This document shows positions 27,475 to 37,417 of a stretch of DNA of 64,000 bases, in pieces. The DNA comes from Kribbella albertanoniae. Its GTDB lineage: Bacteria; Actinomycetota; Actinomycetes; Propionibacteriales; Kribbellaceae. Under the pieces are notes generated by a model. The model had not been told where the DNA came from and did no database searches. It saw nothing but the letters and a program-made list of their open reading frames with translations. The translations under genes and the position numbers were made by a program. The stretch is from assembly GCF_004348455.1 (NCBI RefSeq), contig NZ_SMKA01000007.1:1-64000 (forward strand). The letters run 5' to 3'. The number at the start of each line of letters is the position of its first letter. Positions within the stretch are counted from its first letter, which is position 1.

Positions 27475-29131
27475 GCTGGTCGTTCTCCTTGCTCTGTGGA
27501 ACGAAGGTCGCTCCGGGGCGGGCACACTCGCCGTCGGCGAGCAGTGTCAGGTCCAGATTGCCTGACCACTGCTGGTCGTCGCGATCCGGGTGGTCCTCGC
27601 GCCAGTGCGAGCCGCGGCTCTCCTCACGCACAGTCCCGGCGGCAATCAGAGCAGACGCGACCGTCACCAGGTTGGTCGCCTCCCAGCCCGGAGTGCCTGG
27701 CTCACCGGCCGGCTGCTCGATCAGCTTGGCCAGCGCTCCACCTGCTTCGGCCAGACCGGACGCGCTCCGGATCACTCCGGCTCCGACCGTCATGACGCGC
27801 TGTAGCTCCGGTACGACGTCCGCGTCGACCAGACCGGGGATGCGGGTGTCGACGGCCGGTTCACGCAGCTCCGGCAGGCCCTTGGCCAGGTGAACGGCGA
27901 TGCGGTGCGCGAACACGAGTCCTTCGAGCAGAGAGTTCGAGGCGAGCCGGTTGGCGCCGTGGACACCAGTACACGCGACTTCGCCGCAGGCGTAGAGACC
28001 TGGCACCGAAGTCTGCCCGTTCAGGTCGGTCCACACCCCACCGGACGAGTAGTGGCAGGCAGGTGCGACCGGGATCAGCTCACGGACCGGATCGATACCG
28101 TGCGAGCGGCAGGAGGCCAGGATGGTGGGGAACCGCACCCGCCACTTCTCGTCACCGAAGTGCCGGGCGTCCAGGTACACGTGATCCTTGCCAGCGGCAA
28201 GCATCTCCCGCATGATCGCCTTCGCCACGATGTCCCGCGGAGCCAGGTCAGCCAGCTCGTGCTGCCCCTGCATGAAGCGTTTGCCCTCATGGTCGACCAG
28301 GAACGCACCTTCACCGCGGACAGCCTCGGAGACCAGCGGCTGCTGGCCTTTCGCGCTCTTGCCCAGCCACAGCACGGTCGGGTGGAACTGCACGAACTCC
28401 AGATCGCGCACCTTCGCGCCGGCCCGGAGCGCGAGCGCCATACCGTCGCCGGTGGAGACGCTCGGGTTGGTAGTCGCGGCGTACAGCTGTCCAAGGCCAC
28501 CGGACGCGAGGATCACGGCGCGGCTGCGGATCGCGCCGATACCGTCGAGCTGGCCCTCACCCATCACGTGCAGGGTCACACCAGCTATAGCACCGTCCTC
28601 GGCGCGCAGCAGGTCGATGACGAGCGCGTGCTCGATCAGGCGGATGTCCGGCGCTCGCTTCACCGCGGCGACGAGAGCACGCTCGATCTCCGCACCGGTC
28701 GCGTCGCCACCGGAGTGCGCGATGCGGTTGCGGTGGTGGCCGCCCTCACGCGTCAGCGAGATCTCCCCGTTGGCCAGGGTGTCGAACCGCGCCCCCAGCT
28801 CGATCAGGTCCCGAACTGCATCAGGCCCTTCAGTCACAAGCGCCCGTACGGCGTCTGGGTCGCACAGCCCGGCCCCTGCGACCAGAGTGTCCTGCAGATG
28901 GTCTTCCGGAGAGTCCTCGGGGCTGAGCGCGGCAGCAATGCCGCCCTGCGCCCACTGGGTCGAACCGGAGGCGACAACGTCCTTCGTCACCACCAGCACG
29001 GTCCCGAGCTCACGGGCCTTGAGTGCGGCAGTCAGCCCGGCAATACCCGAGCCGATCACCACCACGTCAACTGTGTCGGTCCAGCCCGGCTCAGGTGCAG
29101 CTAGCCGTTGCGGGACAGCGGGTGCGGTCAT
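27467..29131 (-). CDS. nadB: L-aspartate oxidase
   Basis: FAD enzyme that oxidises aspartate to iminoaspartate for quinolinate synthesis. 554 residues. The FAD-binding VVVIGSGIAGL lies at 23-33. Also visible are STQWAQGGIAAAL, the substrate-site HGANRLASNSLLEGLVF and the fumarate-reductase-like C-terminal helices. Quinolinate synthase nadA is not adjacent here, unlike the usual nadABC order. Starts at ATG 29131, 22 bases after panC, so it may share the panC transcript. Confidence 0.95.
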   Translation of the reverse strand: MTAPAVPQRLAAPEPGWTDTVDVVVIGSGIAGLTAALKARELGTVLVVTKDVVASGSTQWAQGGIAAALSPEDSPEDHLQDTLVAGAGLCDPDAVRALVTEGPDAVRDLIELGARFDTLANGEISLTREGGHHRNRIAHSGGDATGAEIERALVAAVKRAPDIRLIEHALVIDLLRAEDGAIAGVTLHVMGEGQLDGIGAIRSRAVILASGGLGQLYAATTNPSVSTGDGMALALRAGAKVRDLEFVQFHPTVLWLGKSAKGQQPLVSEAVRGEGAFLVDHEGKRFMQGQHELADLAPRDIVAKAIMREMLAAGKDHVYLDARHFGDEKWRVRFPTILASCRSHGIDPVRELIPVAPACHYSSGGVWTDLNGQTSVPGLYACGEVACTGVHGANRLASNSLLEGLVFAHRIAVHLAKGLPELREPAVDTRIPGLVDADVVPELQRVMTVGAGVIRSASGLAEAGGALAKLIEQPAGEPGTPGWEATNLVTVASALIAAGTVREESRGSHWREDHPDRDDQQWSGNLDLTLLADGECARPGATFVPQSKENDQHG

Positions 29132-29153
29132 TCAAGGACCGTATCAACCGAAT

Positions 29154-29981
29154 TCATCGCAGCGTGATGGAAATGTTGTCAATGAGACGAGTCTGACCCA
29201 CGCGGGCAGCTATGAGCATGCGGGCTTCGCCCGGGCCGATGACCGGGCCCAGGTCGGGCGCACGCAGCGCCAGGTAGTCGATCTTGACCGACGGGACCGC
29301 CTCCAGCTCGGAGTGGGCAGCAGCCAGTACGGCGTCCGGTCCGTTCATGCCGGCCTTCGCGCCGGCCGTGAGAGCGCGGTACAGAACCAGCGCCTCGTCA
29401 CGCTCGGTCTCGTCGAGGTACCGGTTGCGTGAGGACATCGCGAGACCGTCAGGCTCGCGGACTGTCGGCACCGGCACGATGTCGACGTTCCAGTCCAGGT
29501 CGCAGACCATCTCGCGGATCAGCGTCAGCTGCTGGTAGTCCTTCTCACCGAACAGCGCCAGATCCGGCTGAGTCAGGTGCAGCAGCTTCGACACCACCGT
29601 CAGGACCCCGCCGAAGTGACCGGGCCGGACCATCCCCTCCAGCTCGTCAGCGAGCGGACCGGGATGCACAGTGATCGAGGGCTCGTTCGGATAGAGCTCG
29701 TCGCGGGACGGGTTGAAGACCAGGTCCACACCCTCGCTCTTCGCGATCGCCAGATCGCTGGCCAGCGTGCGTGGGTAGCGGTCGAAGTCCTCGGTCGGCC
29801 CGAACTGCAGCGGGTTCACGAAGATCGTCAGCACCACGCTGCCCTCGGGGCCGACGCGTTCGCGCGCCTCGGCCAGCAACGCCGCATGCCCCTCGTGCAG
29901 CGCGCCCATCGTCATCACCACGGCCCGCGGCCGGATCGCCGCCGCTGCCCGCAGTTCCGCCTTCGTCTGGGTGAGTCTCAT
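29154..29981 (-). CDS. panC: pantothenate synthetase
   Basis: Joins pantoate and beta-alanine with ATP to give pantothenate. 275 residues, typical length. [11 protein letters not shown] (25-35) is the HIGH-type nucleotide motif. [25 protein letters not shown] and the KMSKS-like MSSRN segment are present. It overlaps the upstream DUF2520 gene by ATGA. Together with coaX the cluster covers early coenzyme A synthesis. panB and panD are not in the window. Confidence 0.96.
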   Translation of the reverse strand: MRLTQTKAELRAAAAIRPRAVVMTMGALHEGHAALLAEARERVGPEGSVVLTIFVNPLQFGPTEDFDRYPRTLASDLAIAKSEGVDLVFNPSRDELYPNEPSITVHPGPLADELEGMVRPGHFGGVLTVVSKLLHLTQPDLALFGEKDYQQLTLIREMVCDLDWNVDIVPVPTVREPDGLAMSSRNRYLDETERDEALVLYRALTAGAKAGMNGPDAVLAAAHSELEAVPSVKIDYLALRAPDLGPVIGPGEARMLIAARVGQTRLIDNISITLR

Positions 29982-30823
29982 CGCGGTGCCTCCCCTGTCC
30001 GATACCGCTCCAGCACCTCGCCGAACCGGGCTGCCGTGCCCGCGTCCAGCCGTCCGTCCGCCACCACCAGGTCCACCGTCGCCCGCGCCAGCTCGGCGTA
30101 CGTGCTCGCCGTGCGCCCGTGCAGTCCTGCCAGATGTGCTGCCACCGTGTCGACATCGCCCCGGGCAATCGGCCCGGTGAGCGCATGATGACCGGATCGC
30201 AGCGTGTTGTCGAGGGTTGCCGTCAGGAGTGGCCGGAGTGTTGCAGAAGGGTCTGTAACACCGGCTTCCCGCAGTACGGCGAACGCCTGGGACAGCAAGG
30301 TGGTCAGGTGGTTGGCGGCGTGCACCACACCGGCGTGATAGCGCGCCCGCTCCTCGTCAGCGACCCACTGCACCTGTGCACCAAGCGCCTTCACCAACCG
30401 CTCCACGACCTCCCGGGCAGCATCCGGCGCGGTCGCGGTGAAAACCACGTCCTGCAGCTCAACGGCATCCGCACCGGTGAACGTCATCGGCGGATGCAGC
30501 GCCACCGGGGTCGCCTGAAGCCCCTGCAACGGTGCGAGCCCATGTGCACCCGACAGATGCACGACGTACTGCTCGGTGGTCAGTGGAAGCGCGTGAGCAA
30601 CCGCAGTGATCGCAGCGTCCGGAACAGCGACCAGTACGACGTCAGCGCGACCGGTCACCTCGTCGGGCGACAGCACCGGCACATGCGGAATGAGGCGGGC
30701 GGCGCGATCACGTGACGCGCTCGACCGCGCGGAGACTCCGACCAAGGGATACCCGGCTGCCGCCATGGCTGCTCCCAGGGCGGTTCCGGCCCGGCCGGCT
30801 CCGATCAAGCCGATCCGTTCCAT
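29978..30823 (-). CDS. DUF2520 Rossmann-fold protein, possible ketopantoate reductase
   Basis: 281 residues. The NADP-binding [12 protein letters not shown] (5-16) opens an N-terminal Rossmann domain, and the helical C-terminal DUF2520 domain contains [13 protein letters not shown]. The fold resembles ketopantoate reductase and 6-phosphogluconate dehydrogenase. It is translationally coupled to panC (ATGA), as in M. tuberculosis where Rv3603c precedes panC. That suggests a role making pantoate, but this is inference from context. A different NADP-dependent reduction is possible. Confidence 0.8.
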   Translation of the reverse strand: MERIGLIGAGRAGTALGAAMAAAGYPLVGVSARSSASRDRAARLIPHVPVLSPDEVTGRADVVLVAVPDAAITAVAHALPLTTEQYVVHLSGAHGLAPLQGLQATPVALHPPMTFTGADAVELQDVVFTATAPDAAREVVERLVKALGAQVQWVADEERARYHAGVVHAANHLTTLLSQAFAVLREAGVTDPSATLRPLLTATLDNTLRSGHHALTGPIARGDVDTVAAHLAGLHGRTASTYAELARATVDLVVADGRLDAGTAARFGEVLERYRTGEAPR

Positions 30824-30903
30824 AGCTCACTCTCTTCGTCGTTCCAGTCCCACGGGTGGGTACCAGACGATCTGGCTGTCAGCCTAGGCGATGAGACGAT
30901 GGT

Positions 30904-31464
30904 GTGGTGACTGATGCCTGGGCAGCCCGCACCGAACTGACCGCGATTCTGATCACAGTCCCCGAGCTGGCGGCGTACACGGATCGCTGGCGTTCGGTGT
31001 CACGGTCCACCGCGCGACCACAGGTCCCACTGACCGAGCTGATCCCACCACACGTCACCGTGCTGGTCCCGTGGGTCAGGGAGCCCACAGAGCAGGATGT
31101 GGAGCGACTCCGGGCAGTCACCCGGTCCGTGCAGCCGTTCGAGCTCAGCTTCCCGACAGCCGGCCAGTTCCCGAACGGAACCGCCTGGCTGCGGCCAGAA
31201 CCGTTCGATGCGGTCAGTGCGCTGCTCAAGACCGTTTACGCAGCCTTCCCCGAGTGCCCGCCGTACGGCGGAGAGTTCCCGGACCCACATCCGCATCTGA
31301 CCATCTCGTCGTCCGCACAGGGCGGTCCGGCGGTTGTGGCCGAGGCCCAGGCCGCACTGGCCGCCGTACCAGCGCCCGTGGGCCGGCTGACCGAGCTGGG
31401 CCTCTGGCGCGAGGACAAGAACGGCGTGTGGAACCAGTTCGGCGCCGTACCGCTGGGTGACTAG
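30904..31464 (+). CDS. 2H phosphoesterase / 2'-5' RNA ligase-family protein
   Basis: 186 residues with the two HxT motifs of the superfamily, PPHVTVLV (48-55) and HPHLTIS, each giving one active-site His. Members open or close 2',3'-cyclic phosphates on RNA or nucleotides. The real substrate is unknown. Two successive GTG codons (30904, 30907) could start it. Its stop overlaps the stop of the opposing AAA+ gene by four bases. Confidence 0.82.
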   Translation: MVTDAWAARTELTAILITVPELAAYTDRWRSVSRSTARPQVPLTELIPPHVTVLVPWVREPTEQDVERLRAVTRSVQPFELSFPTAGQFPNGTAWLRPEPFDAVSALLKTVYAAFPECPPYGGEFPDPHPHLTISSSAQGGPAVVAEAQAALAAVPAPVGRLTELGLWREDKNGVWNQFGAVPLGD

Positions 31465-34259
31465 ATGCGGAAACCGATGGGAGCTGGAGCCTTCTTGGTC
31501 TGCCACTCCGTCGGCAGATCCGCCGGGATGAGCTCACGCACCTGATCGATCGACGGGTCGGGGAGCCCGACGATCCGGACCGCCTGCTGCGCAACCGTCG
31601 CCTCGAACAGGTTGCGCACGTCCCGGCCGTTCCCGAACTCCTCCTCGGCCAGCAATGGCTCCAGCAACTCAGCAACCCGGTCGAGTACGCCGTCGGCCAG
31701 CACGAACCCACCCGCAGTGGCCTGCGACCGGAAGATCTCCTGCAGCTCCAGGACGGAGTAGTCCTCGAACTCCACTGTTGTGGGCACCCGCGACCGCAGC
31801 CCGGGGTTGAGTTCGAACAGCATCTCCATCGGCTCGGTGTACCCCGCCAGTACGACGACCAGATCGTCGCGGTGCTCTTCCATCAGCTTGATCAGAGCGG
31901 TGATCGCTTCCTTCCCGAGGTCGTCCTGCTCCGCAAGTGAGTAGGCCTCGTCGATGAACAGCACGCCGCCCAGCGCCTGCTCGACAATTCGCCGTACCCG
32001 CGGCGCACTGCGGCCGTAGGCATCGCCGACCAGGTCGACACCAGCCGTCTCCACCAGCTGGCCGACACCGAGCAGTCCGAGGTCCCGGTAGATCGCAGCG
32101 AGCAGCCGGGCCACCGTGGTCTTGCCGGTGCCCGGGTTTCCGACGAACACCATGTGCCGGGACCGCTCGGCCGGTGGCATCCCTGCCTTGGCTCGCAGGA
32201 CGTCCGCCTTAGCCTCCGATGCCAGCCGCTCCACGGTCGCCTTCACCTCGGTCAGACCGATCATCTGTGCCAGCTCCGCCTGCGGATTCGCGTGGCTGCG
32301 CAGGTCCAGCAGACTGGTGTTGGCCACACCGGTGACGTCCGCGAGGACCAGCTCTCTGACTTGCTCGTGAGTCGGATCCTCCTCCGCCGCCAGCCGGACC
32401 GCCTGCTGGGTAGCGATCCGCTCCAGCAGCGTCCGGATCGTCCGGGCGTTACCGAACCCACGGGTCCGAGGCACCTTGCGCAGCGCGGCCAGGAGAGCCT
32501 CGGACGCGTCCGGTGCGATCTCGAAGCCGGCCTGCTCCACCGACTGCAGGAACATCTGGTGCAGCTCCGTGTCGAGGTAGTCCGGGAAGTTCACGAAGCT
32601 GCGGATCCGCGAGGCGATCCCGGGGTTGCTCTCGACCAGCCGGTACATCTCCGCGGGGTAGCCGGCCATCACCACGACCAGGTCGTCGCGGTGCGTCTCC
32701 ATCAGCTGGATCAGCGTGGCCAGCGCCTCGTGCCCGAAGTCACGCCCGGACCCACCGGCCAGCGAATAGGCCTCGTCGATGAACAGCACGCCGCCCAGCG
32801 CCCGCTCGACCACCTCGATCACCTTCGGCGCGGTCTGACCGATGTACTGGCCGACCAGGTCCGCCCGGCCGACCTCGACGAGGTGACCCGACGACAGCAT
32901 GCCGAGGTCGCGGTACACCTCGGCCAGCAGCCGCGCCACGGTCGTCTTGCCCGTCCCCGGATTGCCGCTGAACACCAGATGCCCCATCGGCTTGGGTAGC
33001 CGCAGACCGGCCTCGGCACGGGCCTTCGCCAGCTTCGCCTCGGCCACCAGCTCGTGCACGCGGGTCTTCACCGGGCCCAGACCGAGCAGTGCGTTCAGCT
33101 CAGCGATCGGATCGCCTTCGGCGCCCGGCTCCTGTTGGTCATCCGGGGCGACGGCTTCGCTCGGCGAGGCGAGCGTCGCCACCACCCGCGGCCGAGCTGT
33201 GTAGAGCGCCCGCAGCGCCCGCACGAAGCCGGGGGTCAGGTCGAGCTCCTCCGACGCCTTCGGTCCGTCCGGCAGGCCGGTGAGCACCGCACCGACCTGG
33301 CTCGTCGCAGCAAGCCACTCTCTCGCCTCGTACACCGCCCCAGCCTCGACAGCCCTGGTCAACCAGGCCAGGCGCCGGCGCCGCCAGTCGGCAGGGTCGT
33401 GCTTCCCGGTCGCATTCTCGAGCGCCTTCTGCACCTCCGCCGTACCGGCTGGTCCCAGCACGGTGAAGGACATGCCTGCAGGGAGATCCGGCCGCCCGAC
33501 CTGGCGGACCAAGTCCGCCAGCTCCTCGGCGAACGGTCGATCCGACTCGGGCGTCGCCGTACTGATCCGCTGGTACGCCGCCTGCAGCCGCTCGACGCCC
33601 GCCACGAGCAGGTCCACCGGGTTACCGGACAGACTCGGGAAGGCGGCTACTACGTCATCGCTGGTGAATTTCTCGGCCCACAGCTTGGTGAGCGGGCCCC
33701 GGGCGAGCGTCTGATGCGCAGCGAGCAGACCGGTATCGCCCAGCACCCGGTCCAGCATCGCGGTCATCAGCGTCCGCCGCGGTTCGAGCGGTGGTATCCC
33801 CGCCAGCAGGTCGAGCGACGCCCGCGCGCCGGCGAGCACCTCGTTCTGCCGCTCCCTCTCGCTCCTCGGCAGCAGGACCAGCGGTAGCTGGAACTTCATC
33901 GATGTCTGCCGCCAGGAGTCGAGAGCTGGGTCCAGCTCGGTCGGCTTCAGCAGGTAGCGGCTGATCAGGATCCGGTACAACGGCGCCGCCGTACCAGCCA
34001 GAATCGCGGCGGTCGGCAGCAGGCTCCGGAAGGCCCAGTAGAAGACGTTCACCAGCTGCGGTGCATCCGGACGCAGGTAGCTGTGGCCAGGCCCAGTGCC
34101 GACAAGTCCGAGGCCGGGGCGCTCGACCAGCTCCGTCACCCTGGCCCGAGTCTCCGCGAGCCACTCTGGCGTGAACGCGAACGGCGCCTGGTCACTGACG
34201 ATGTCGAAGACCGGCTCTCCGGTGAACAGGACCGAGAGCTCGTCGGGAAGGTTCGGCAT
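31461..34259 (-). CDS. double CbxX/CfxQ-type AAA+ ATPase (EccA/SpoVK-like)
   Basis: 932 residues. A roughly 390-residue helical N-terminal domain is followed by two AAA+ modules of the CbxX/SpoVK class. Walker A GNPGTGKTT occurs near 431 and 706, with GGVLFIDEAYSL after each. EccA proteins of type VII secretion have one such module after a TPR domain. Rubisco-activase CbxX has one without it. No ESX, WXG100 or Rubisco gene is near. It is divergent from the methyltransferase across 68 bases. Probably a protein remodelling machine with unknown client. Confidence 0.85.
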   Translation of the reverse strand: MPNLPDELSVLFTGEPVFDIVSDQAPFAFTPEWLAETRARVTELVERPGLGLVGTGPGHSYLRPDAPQLVNVFYWAFRSLLPTAAILAGTAAPLYRILISRYLLKPTELDPALDSWRQTSMKFQLPLVLLPRSERERQNEVLAGARASLDLLAGIPPLEPRRTLMTAMLDRVLGDTGLLAAHQTLARGPLTKLWAEKFTSDDVVAAFPSLSGNPVDLLVAGVERLQAAYQRISTATPESDRPFAEELADLVRQVGRPDLPAGMSFTVLGPAGTAEVQKALENATGKHDPADWRRRRLAWLTRAVEAGAVYEAREWLAATSQVGAVLTGLPDGPKASEELDLTPGFVRALRALYTARPRVVATLASPSEAVAPDDQQEPGAEGDPIAELNALLGLGPVKTRVHELVAEAKLAKARAEAGLRLPKPMGHLVFSGNPGTGKTTVARLLAEVYRDLGMLSSGHLVEVGRADLVGQYIGQTAPKVIEVVERALGGVLFIDEAYSLAGGSGRDFGHEALATLIQLMETHRDDLVVVMAGYPAEMYRLVESNPGIASRIRSFVNFPDYLDTELHQMFLQSVEQAGFEIAPDASEALLAALRKVPRTRGFGNARTIRTLLERIATQQAVRLAAEEDPTHEQVRELVLADVTGVANTSLLDLRSHANPQAELAQMIGLTEVKATVERLASEAKADVLRAKAGMPPAERSRHMVFVGNPGTGKTTVARLLAAIYRDLGLLGVGQLVETAGVDLVGDAYGRSAPRVRRIVEQALGGVLFIDEAYSLAEQDDLGKEAITALIKLMEEHRDDLVVVLAGYTEPMEMLFELNPGLRSRVPTTVEFEDYSVLELQEIFRSQATAGGFVLADGVLDRVAELLEPLLAEEEFGNGRDVRNLFEATVAQQAVRIVGLPDPSIDQVRELIPADLPTEWQTKKAPAPIGFRI

Positions 34260-34327
34260 GATGAGGCGATCCTAGAATCGCTCCGGTCCATACCTCTCTG
34301 AACGCCACACCTCTCCGAACGGCAGCC

Positions 34328-35209
34328 ATGACCTACCGCACCGCTTGGCAGCACGCCCTCTACGGCGCTGACGGCTTCTACCGGCGTGAGCGGCCGGCAG
34401 CTCATTTCCGTACGTCGGTGCACGCGTCCGAGCTGTTCGGTCGGGCCATCGCCCGGTTGGCTCGCCAGGTCGGTGCGGATCAGGTGACTGATATCGGGGC
34501 CGGCTCCGGTGAGCTGGGCCGAGTACTGCGGGCTGAGGGCCTGCAGGTGCTTGAGATCGAGCTGGACGATCAGCTGCCCGACCGACTGACCGGACTGGTC
34601 GTGGCCAACGAGTGGCTCGACAACGTCCCCTGCGAACTGGCCGAGTGGGACGAGGACGGCGTACCGCACTATCTGACCGCTGACCTGACACCAGGTGCTG
34701 TTGTCGAGGGCAACGACCTGGACTGGTTGCAACGGTGGTGGCCTGGCGAGCCAGGGGACCGCGCCGAGATCGGTCTGGCCCGCGACGAGGCCTGGGCCGC
34801 CGTGGTCGACCGCATCCAGCACGGGACCGCACTGGCCATCGACTACGGGCATGTAGCCGACGACAGACCGCCGTACGGGACCCTGACGGGTTTCCGCGAC
34901 GGACGTGAGTGCGCCCCCGTGCTGGATGGCACCTGCGACATCACGGCACACGTGGCACTGGACTCGCTGGCGGCCGCAGTCAACGGCCGCCTCCAGACTC
35001 AGCGCGAAGCCCTCACCCAGCTGGGCGTCTCAGCCCGCCGCCCGCCACTCGACCAAGCCACCAGCGACCCCACGAGCTATCTGACCGCCCTGTCCGCAGC
35101 CGGCGAGGCCGCCGAGCTCCTGGACCGCACCGGCCTAGGAGCCTTCGGCTGGGTGCTCAGTCACTCCCCGGCGAGCAGCGGGGCGGTGTCGGTCGTGTAC
35201 CGCGAGTAG
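34328..35209 (+). CDS. SAM-dependent methyltransferase of MidA/NDUFAF7 type
   Basis: 293 residues. It shows the MidA-family pattern: HFRTSVHASELFG (26-38), SAM loop DIGAGSGELG, and VVANEWLDNVP, which corresponds to the conserved NE-x-x-D-A-x-P. In mitochondria NDUFAF7 dimethylates an arginine of the complex I subunit NDUFS2, the NuoD homologue. A NuoD paralogue lies 2.7 kb downstream here, so it is a reasonable target. It is shorter than typical MidA (about 350-400 residues). Its last 49 bases overlap the opposing gene. Confidence 0.78.
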   Translation: MTYRTAWQHALYGADGFYRRERPAAHFRTSVHASELFGRAIARLARQVGADQVTDIGAGSGELGRVLRAEGLQVLEIELDDQLPDRLTGLVVANEWLDNVPCELAEWDEDGVPHYLTADLTPGAVVEGNDLDWLQRWWPGEPGDRAEIGLARDEAWAAVVDRIQHGTALAIDYGHVADDRPPYGTLTGFRDGRECAPVLDGTCDITAHVALDSLAAAVNGRLQTQREALTQLGVSARRPPLDQATSDPTSYLTALSAAGEAAELLDRTGLGAFGWVLSHSPASSGAVSVVYRE

Positions 35210-36030
35210 ACCGGGTCGACCAGCGTCGCGGAGAGCTTGCCGAGGTTGGTGATCGGCGTGGTCGTACCGGTGGCGTGACCGATCGAGTACACGTACGCCG
35301 AGTTGGTGTCCCTGTCGATCGCAGTGAGCAGCGTCCCCGTGCCGCACTTGTCAGCAACCAGCGTCTCGAACCCCTGCCAGGTGGAACCGCGCACCGTCTT
35401 CACGACCGGCTTCAGCGACGCAGTGGTCGGGATCCGAATCGTCTGCAGCACACCGGCCTTGGTGGTGGCCAGGAACGTGTCATAGCTAGCGGTCTGGCTG
35501 ATCAGCGTCATCGCCTTGACCCCTGCGAACCCAGGCGTCGACGCAACCGTCTTCCAGCCCGACGTCCAGCGGAACAGCACTCCGTCGTTCCGCAGCCCGT
35601 ACCGAGCATTCCGCGTGAGCGAAACGTGCGACTCCTCCACCATAGTGAACTTGTCCCAGCCGTCCGCGATCTCGGTCAGGTCCTTGAATTCCTCGTCACG
35701 ATCCTCGATGTAGCCATACCGCGAGGCATACAAGGTCGATCCGAGCACGACGTACCCGTTGGTCGACGACCCGTTCACATCAGGCCCCCAGACGAAACGC
35801 GACGCGATCCGCGCCTCCCCGGCCCCATACAGGTTCCGGTCAACCACAGTCGCGCTCGTCGGCGGCTTGGTCCCCTGCACATCAGTGATCACCGCATCAC
35901 CAGCACCGTTGATCGACCGCAACGACCCCTGACAAGCAGCAGCCACCGCCGTCCCCCCACTCACCACAGCCAAACTTCCCAGCAGTACAACGGACGCCGC
36001 CACCGCAGCAGCACGCTTAAAAGTCTTCAT
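35161..36030 (-). CDS. secreted protein of unknown function, possibly propeller-like
   Basis: About 289 residues. A Sec signal peptide (basic MKTFKR, hydrophobic core, cleavage near AVAAA, about residue 31) leads to a beta-rich domain with two or more Cys and repeating GVLFRWTSG/GVLQTIRIP turns. I recognise no family. The start is the ATG at 36030 with a GGGGGG-type ribosome site. The C-terminal 49 bases overlap the methyltransferase gene tail to tail. Confidence 0.7.
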   Translation of the reverse strand: MKTFKRAAAVAASVVLLGSLAVVSGGTAVAAACQGSLRSINGAGDAVITDVQGTKPPTSATVVDRNLYGAGEARIASRFVWGPDVNGSSTNGYVVLGSTLYASRYGYIEDRDEEFKDLTEIADGWDKFTMVEESHVSLTRNARYGLRNDGVLFRWTSGWKTVASTPGFAGVKAMTLISQTASYDTFLATTKAGVLQTIRIPTTASLKPVVKTVRGSTWQGFETLVADKCGTGTLLTAIDRDTNSAYVYSIGHATGTTTPITNLGKLSATLVDPVYSRYTTDTAPLLAGE

Positions 36031-36061
36031 GCCCCCCACGATGCGGACTAGCCCATAAAAG

Positions 36062-37417
36062 TTACGACTGGTCGGGGCGGGTGCTCTCGATGGCTTGTCT
36101 GGCTTGGCGGGCCTGGTGGGCTTGGGCTTGGGTCAGCCAGGCGGCTTCTTCGGCGGAGCGGTGGAGGGCTACGGCGTTGGTGGGGCCTTGGGGGGTGTCG
36201 ATGTGCACGTTGGCCAGGTTGAGGCGGCGTTGGATGGGGCCCTGGGCCAGGCGGACGGACTGGGTCTTGTGGTGCAGGACTATCGAGGTACGGCGGCTGA
36301 TCCAGCCGGCGGTGGTGACGAAGACCTGCTCGTCGGCGCCGTAGGCCAGGTAGCGCCAGCCGATCGGGCGGAGCCATTTGGCTCGCTCGGGGGCGCGCTG
36401 CAGGTCGATGGCGTCCAGGTTGAAGCCGGGGAGCACGCGGGCCAGTACTGCGGCTACTTCGCCGCGCTCGCCGACTGGGAGCAGTTGTGCGCCCTCGTTC
36501 CCGCTTTCGCCGTCCTCTTGGCCGCCCGCGACACCTGCGATGTCCAGCTCCACCCGGGACCAGCCCAGGAGACGCCAGATGAGTGGCTCGGTGATCAGCA
36601 GGCCCTGGACGCGGCCCGGTGGGATGGTTTGGCGCTGTACGTCGAAGAGGCCGCGCTTGGTACGTAGGCCGTGGTCGGTCTGGGACAGCGTGAAGCCGTG
36701 GTTGCCGACGACCTGCTTCCAGATCGGCTGGACCACACCGAGCAGCAGCGGCAGACCGGCGAACAGACCGATGTGGAAGTCGAGCACCATGGTCGCGACG
36801 ATCAACCAGATCAGTGCGCCGGCGCTGCCGAGGACGGTGGACGACAGCAGGGTCGCACCGAGCAGGCGGTTGGTCGGGACGACCAGTAGCGGTGGCGCCT
36901 CGTTCTGCTGCTCCTGGTCCTGCTGCTGGGCTACCTGCTCGCCCTTGGCGCGGACCAGCAGGATGGTGCGCAGCTGGCCGGCTTCGGCGTACTTGAAGTA
37001 GCTCAGCTTGCCGTCGCTCTTGCCACCGCCGGCCACGTCCATCCGCAGCTCGGCCATGCCGAACAGCCGGGCCACAAACGGCTGGGCCACGTCGATCGCC
37101 TGGATGCGGTCGAACCGGATGATCCGGGTACGCCGGAACAGGAAGCCGCTGTCCACCCGGATCGCATCCTCGGTCAGCTGCCACTTGGTGAACCACCAGG
37201 ACAGTGCGCCGAGCAGGATGCCACCGACCAGTACGCCGGCCAGTCCGATCCCCGCGACCTCCAGATTGCTCCGCAGCCCCTCGTTGTTGACCAGGGCGAA
37301 CGCTGCGACGACGAAGTACCCCCAGCCCTTCACGAACGGCGTCAGCGGGTGCAGCCGCGCACCCATCTGCTCCACCACTGGTGGCTGGGCCGGTGGGACG
37401 GGCGCGGGCTCGGTCAC
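36062..37417 (-). CDS. bacterial PH-domain membrane protein, YdbT-like
   Basis: 451 residues with two pairs of membrane helices (about 35-75 and 190-235) and three bPH2 segments in the cytosol-facing parts. The segments are marked by RIIRFDRIQAIDVAQP, QTIPPGRVQGLLITEP and HKTQSVRLAQGP. Bacillus YdbT and YdbS are the closest known type and affect resistance to some antimicrobials; the mechanism is unclear. GTG at 37417 overlaps the preceding stop (GTGA), so the pair is coupled. Confidence 0.85.
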   Translation of the reverse strand: MTEPAPVPPAQPPVVEQMGARLHPLTPFVKGWGYFVVAAFALVNNEGLRSNLEVAGIGLAGVLVGGILLGALSWWFTKWQLTEDAIRVDSGFLFRRTRIIRFDRIQAIDVAQPFVARLFGMAELRMDVAGGGKSDGKLSYFKYAEAGQLRTILLVRAKGEQVAQQQDQEQQNEAPPLLVVPTNRLLGATLLSSTVLGSAGALIWLIVATMVLDFHIGLFAGLPLLLGVVQPIWKQVVGNHGFTLSQTDHGLRTKRGLFDVQRQTIPPGRVQGLLITEPLIWRLLGWSRVELDIAGVAGGQEDGESGNEGAQLLPVGERGEVAAVLARVLPGFNLDAIDLQRAPERAKWLRPIGWRYLAYGADEQVFVTTAGWISRRTSIVLHHKTQSVRLAQGPIQRRLNLANVHIDTPQGPTNAVALHRSAEEAAWLTQAQAHQARQARQAIESTRPDQS

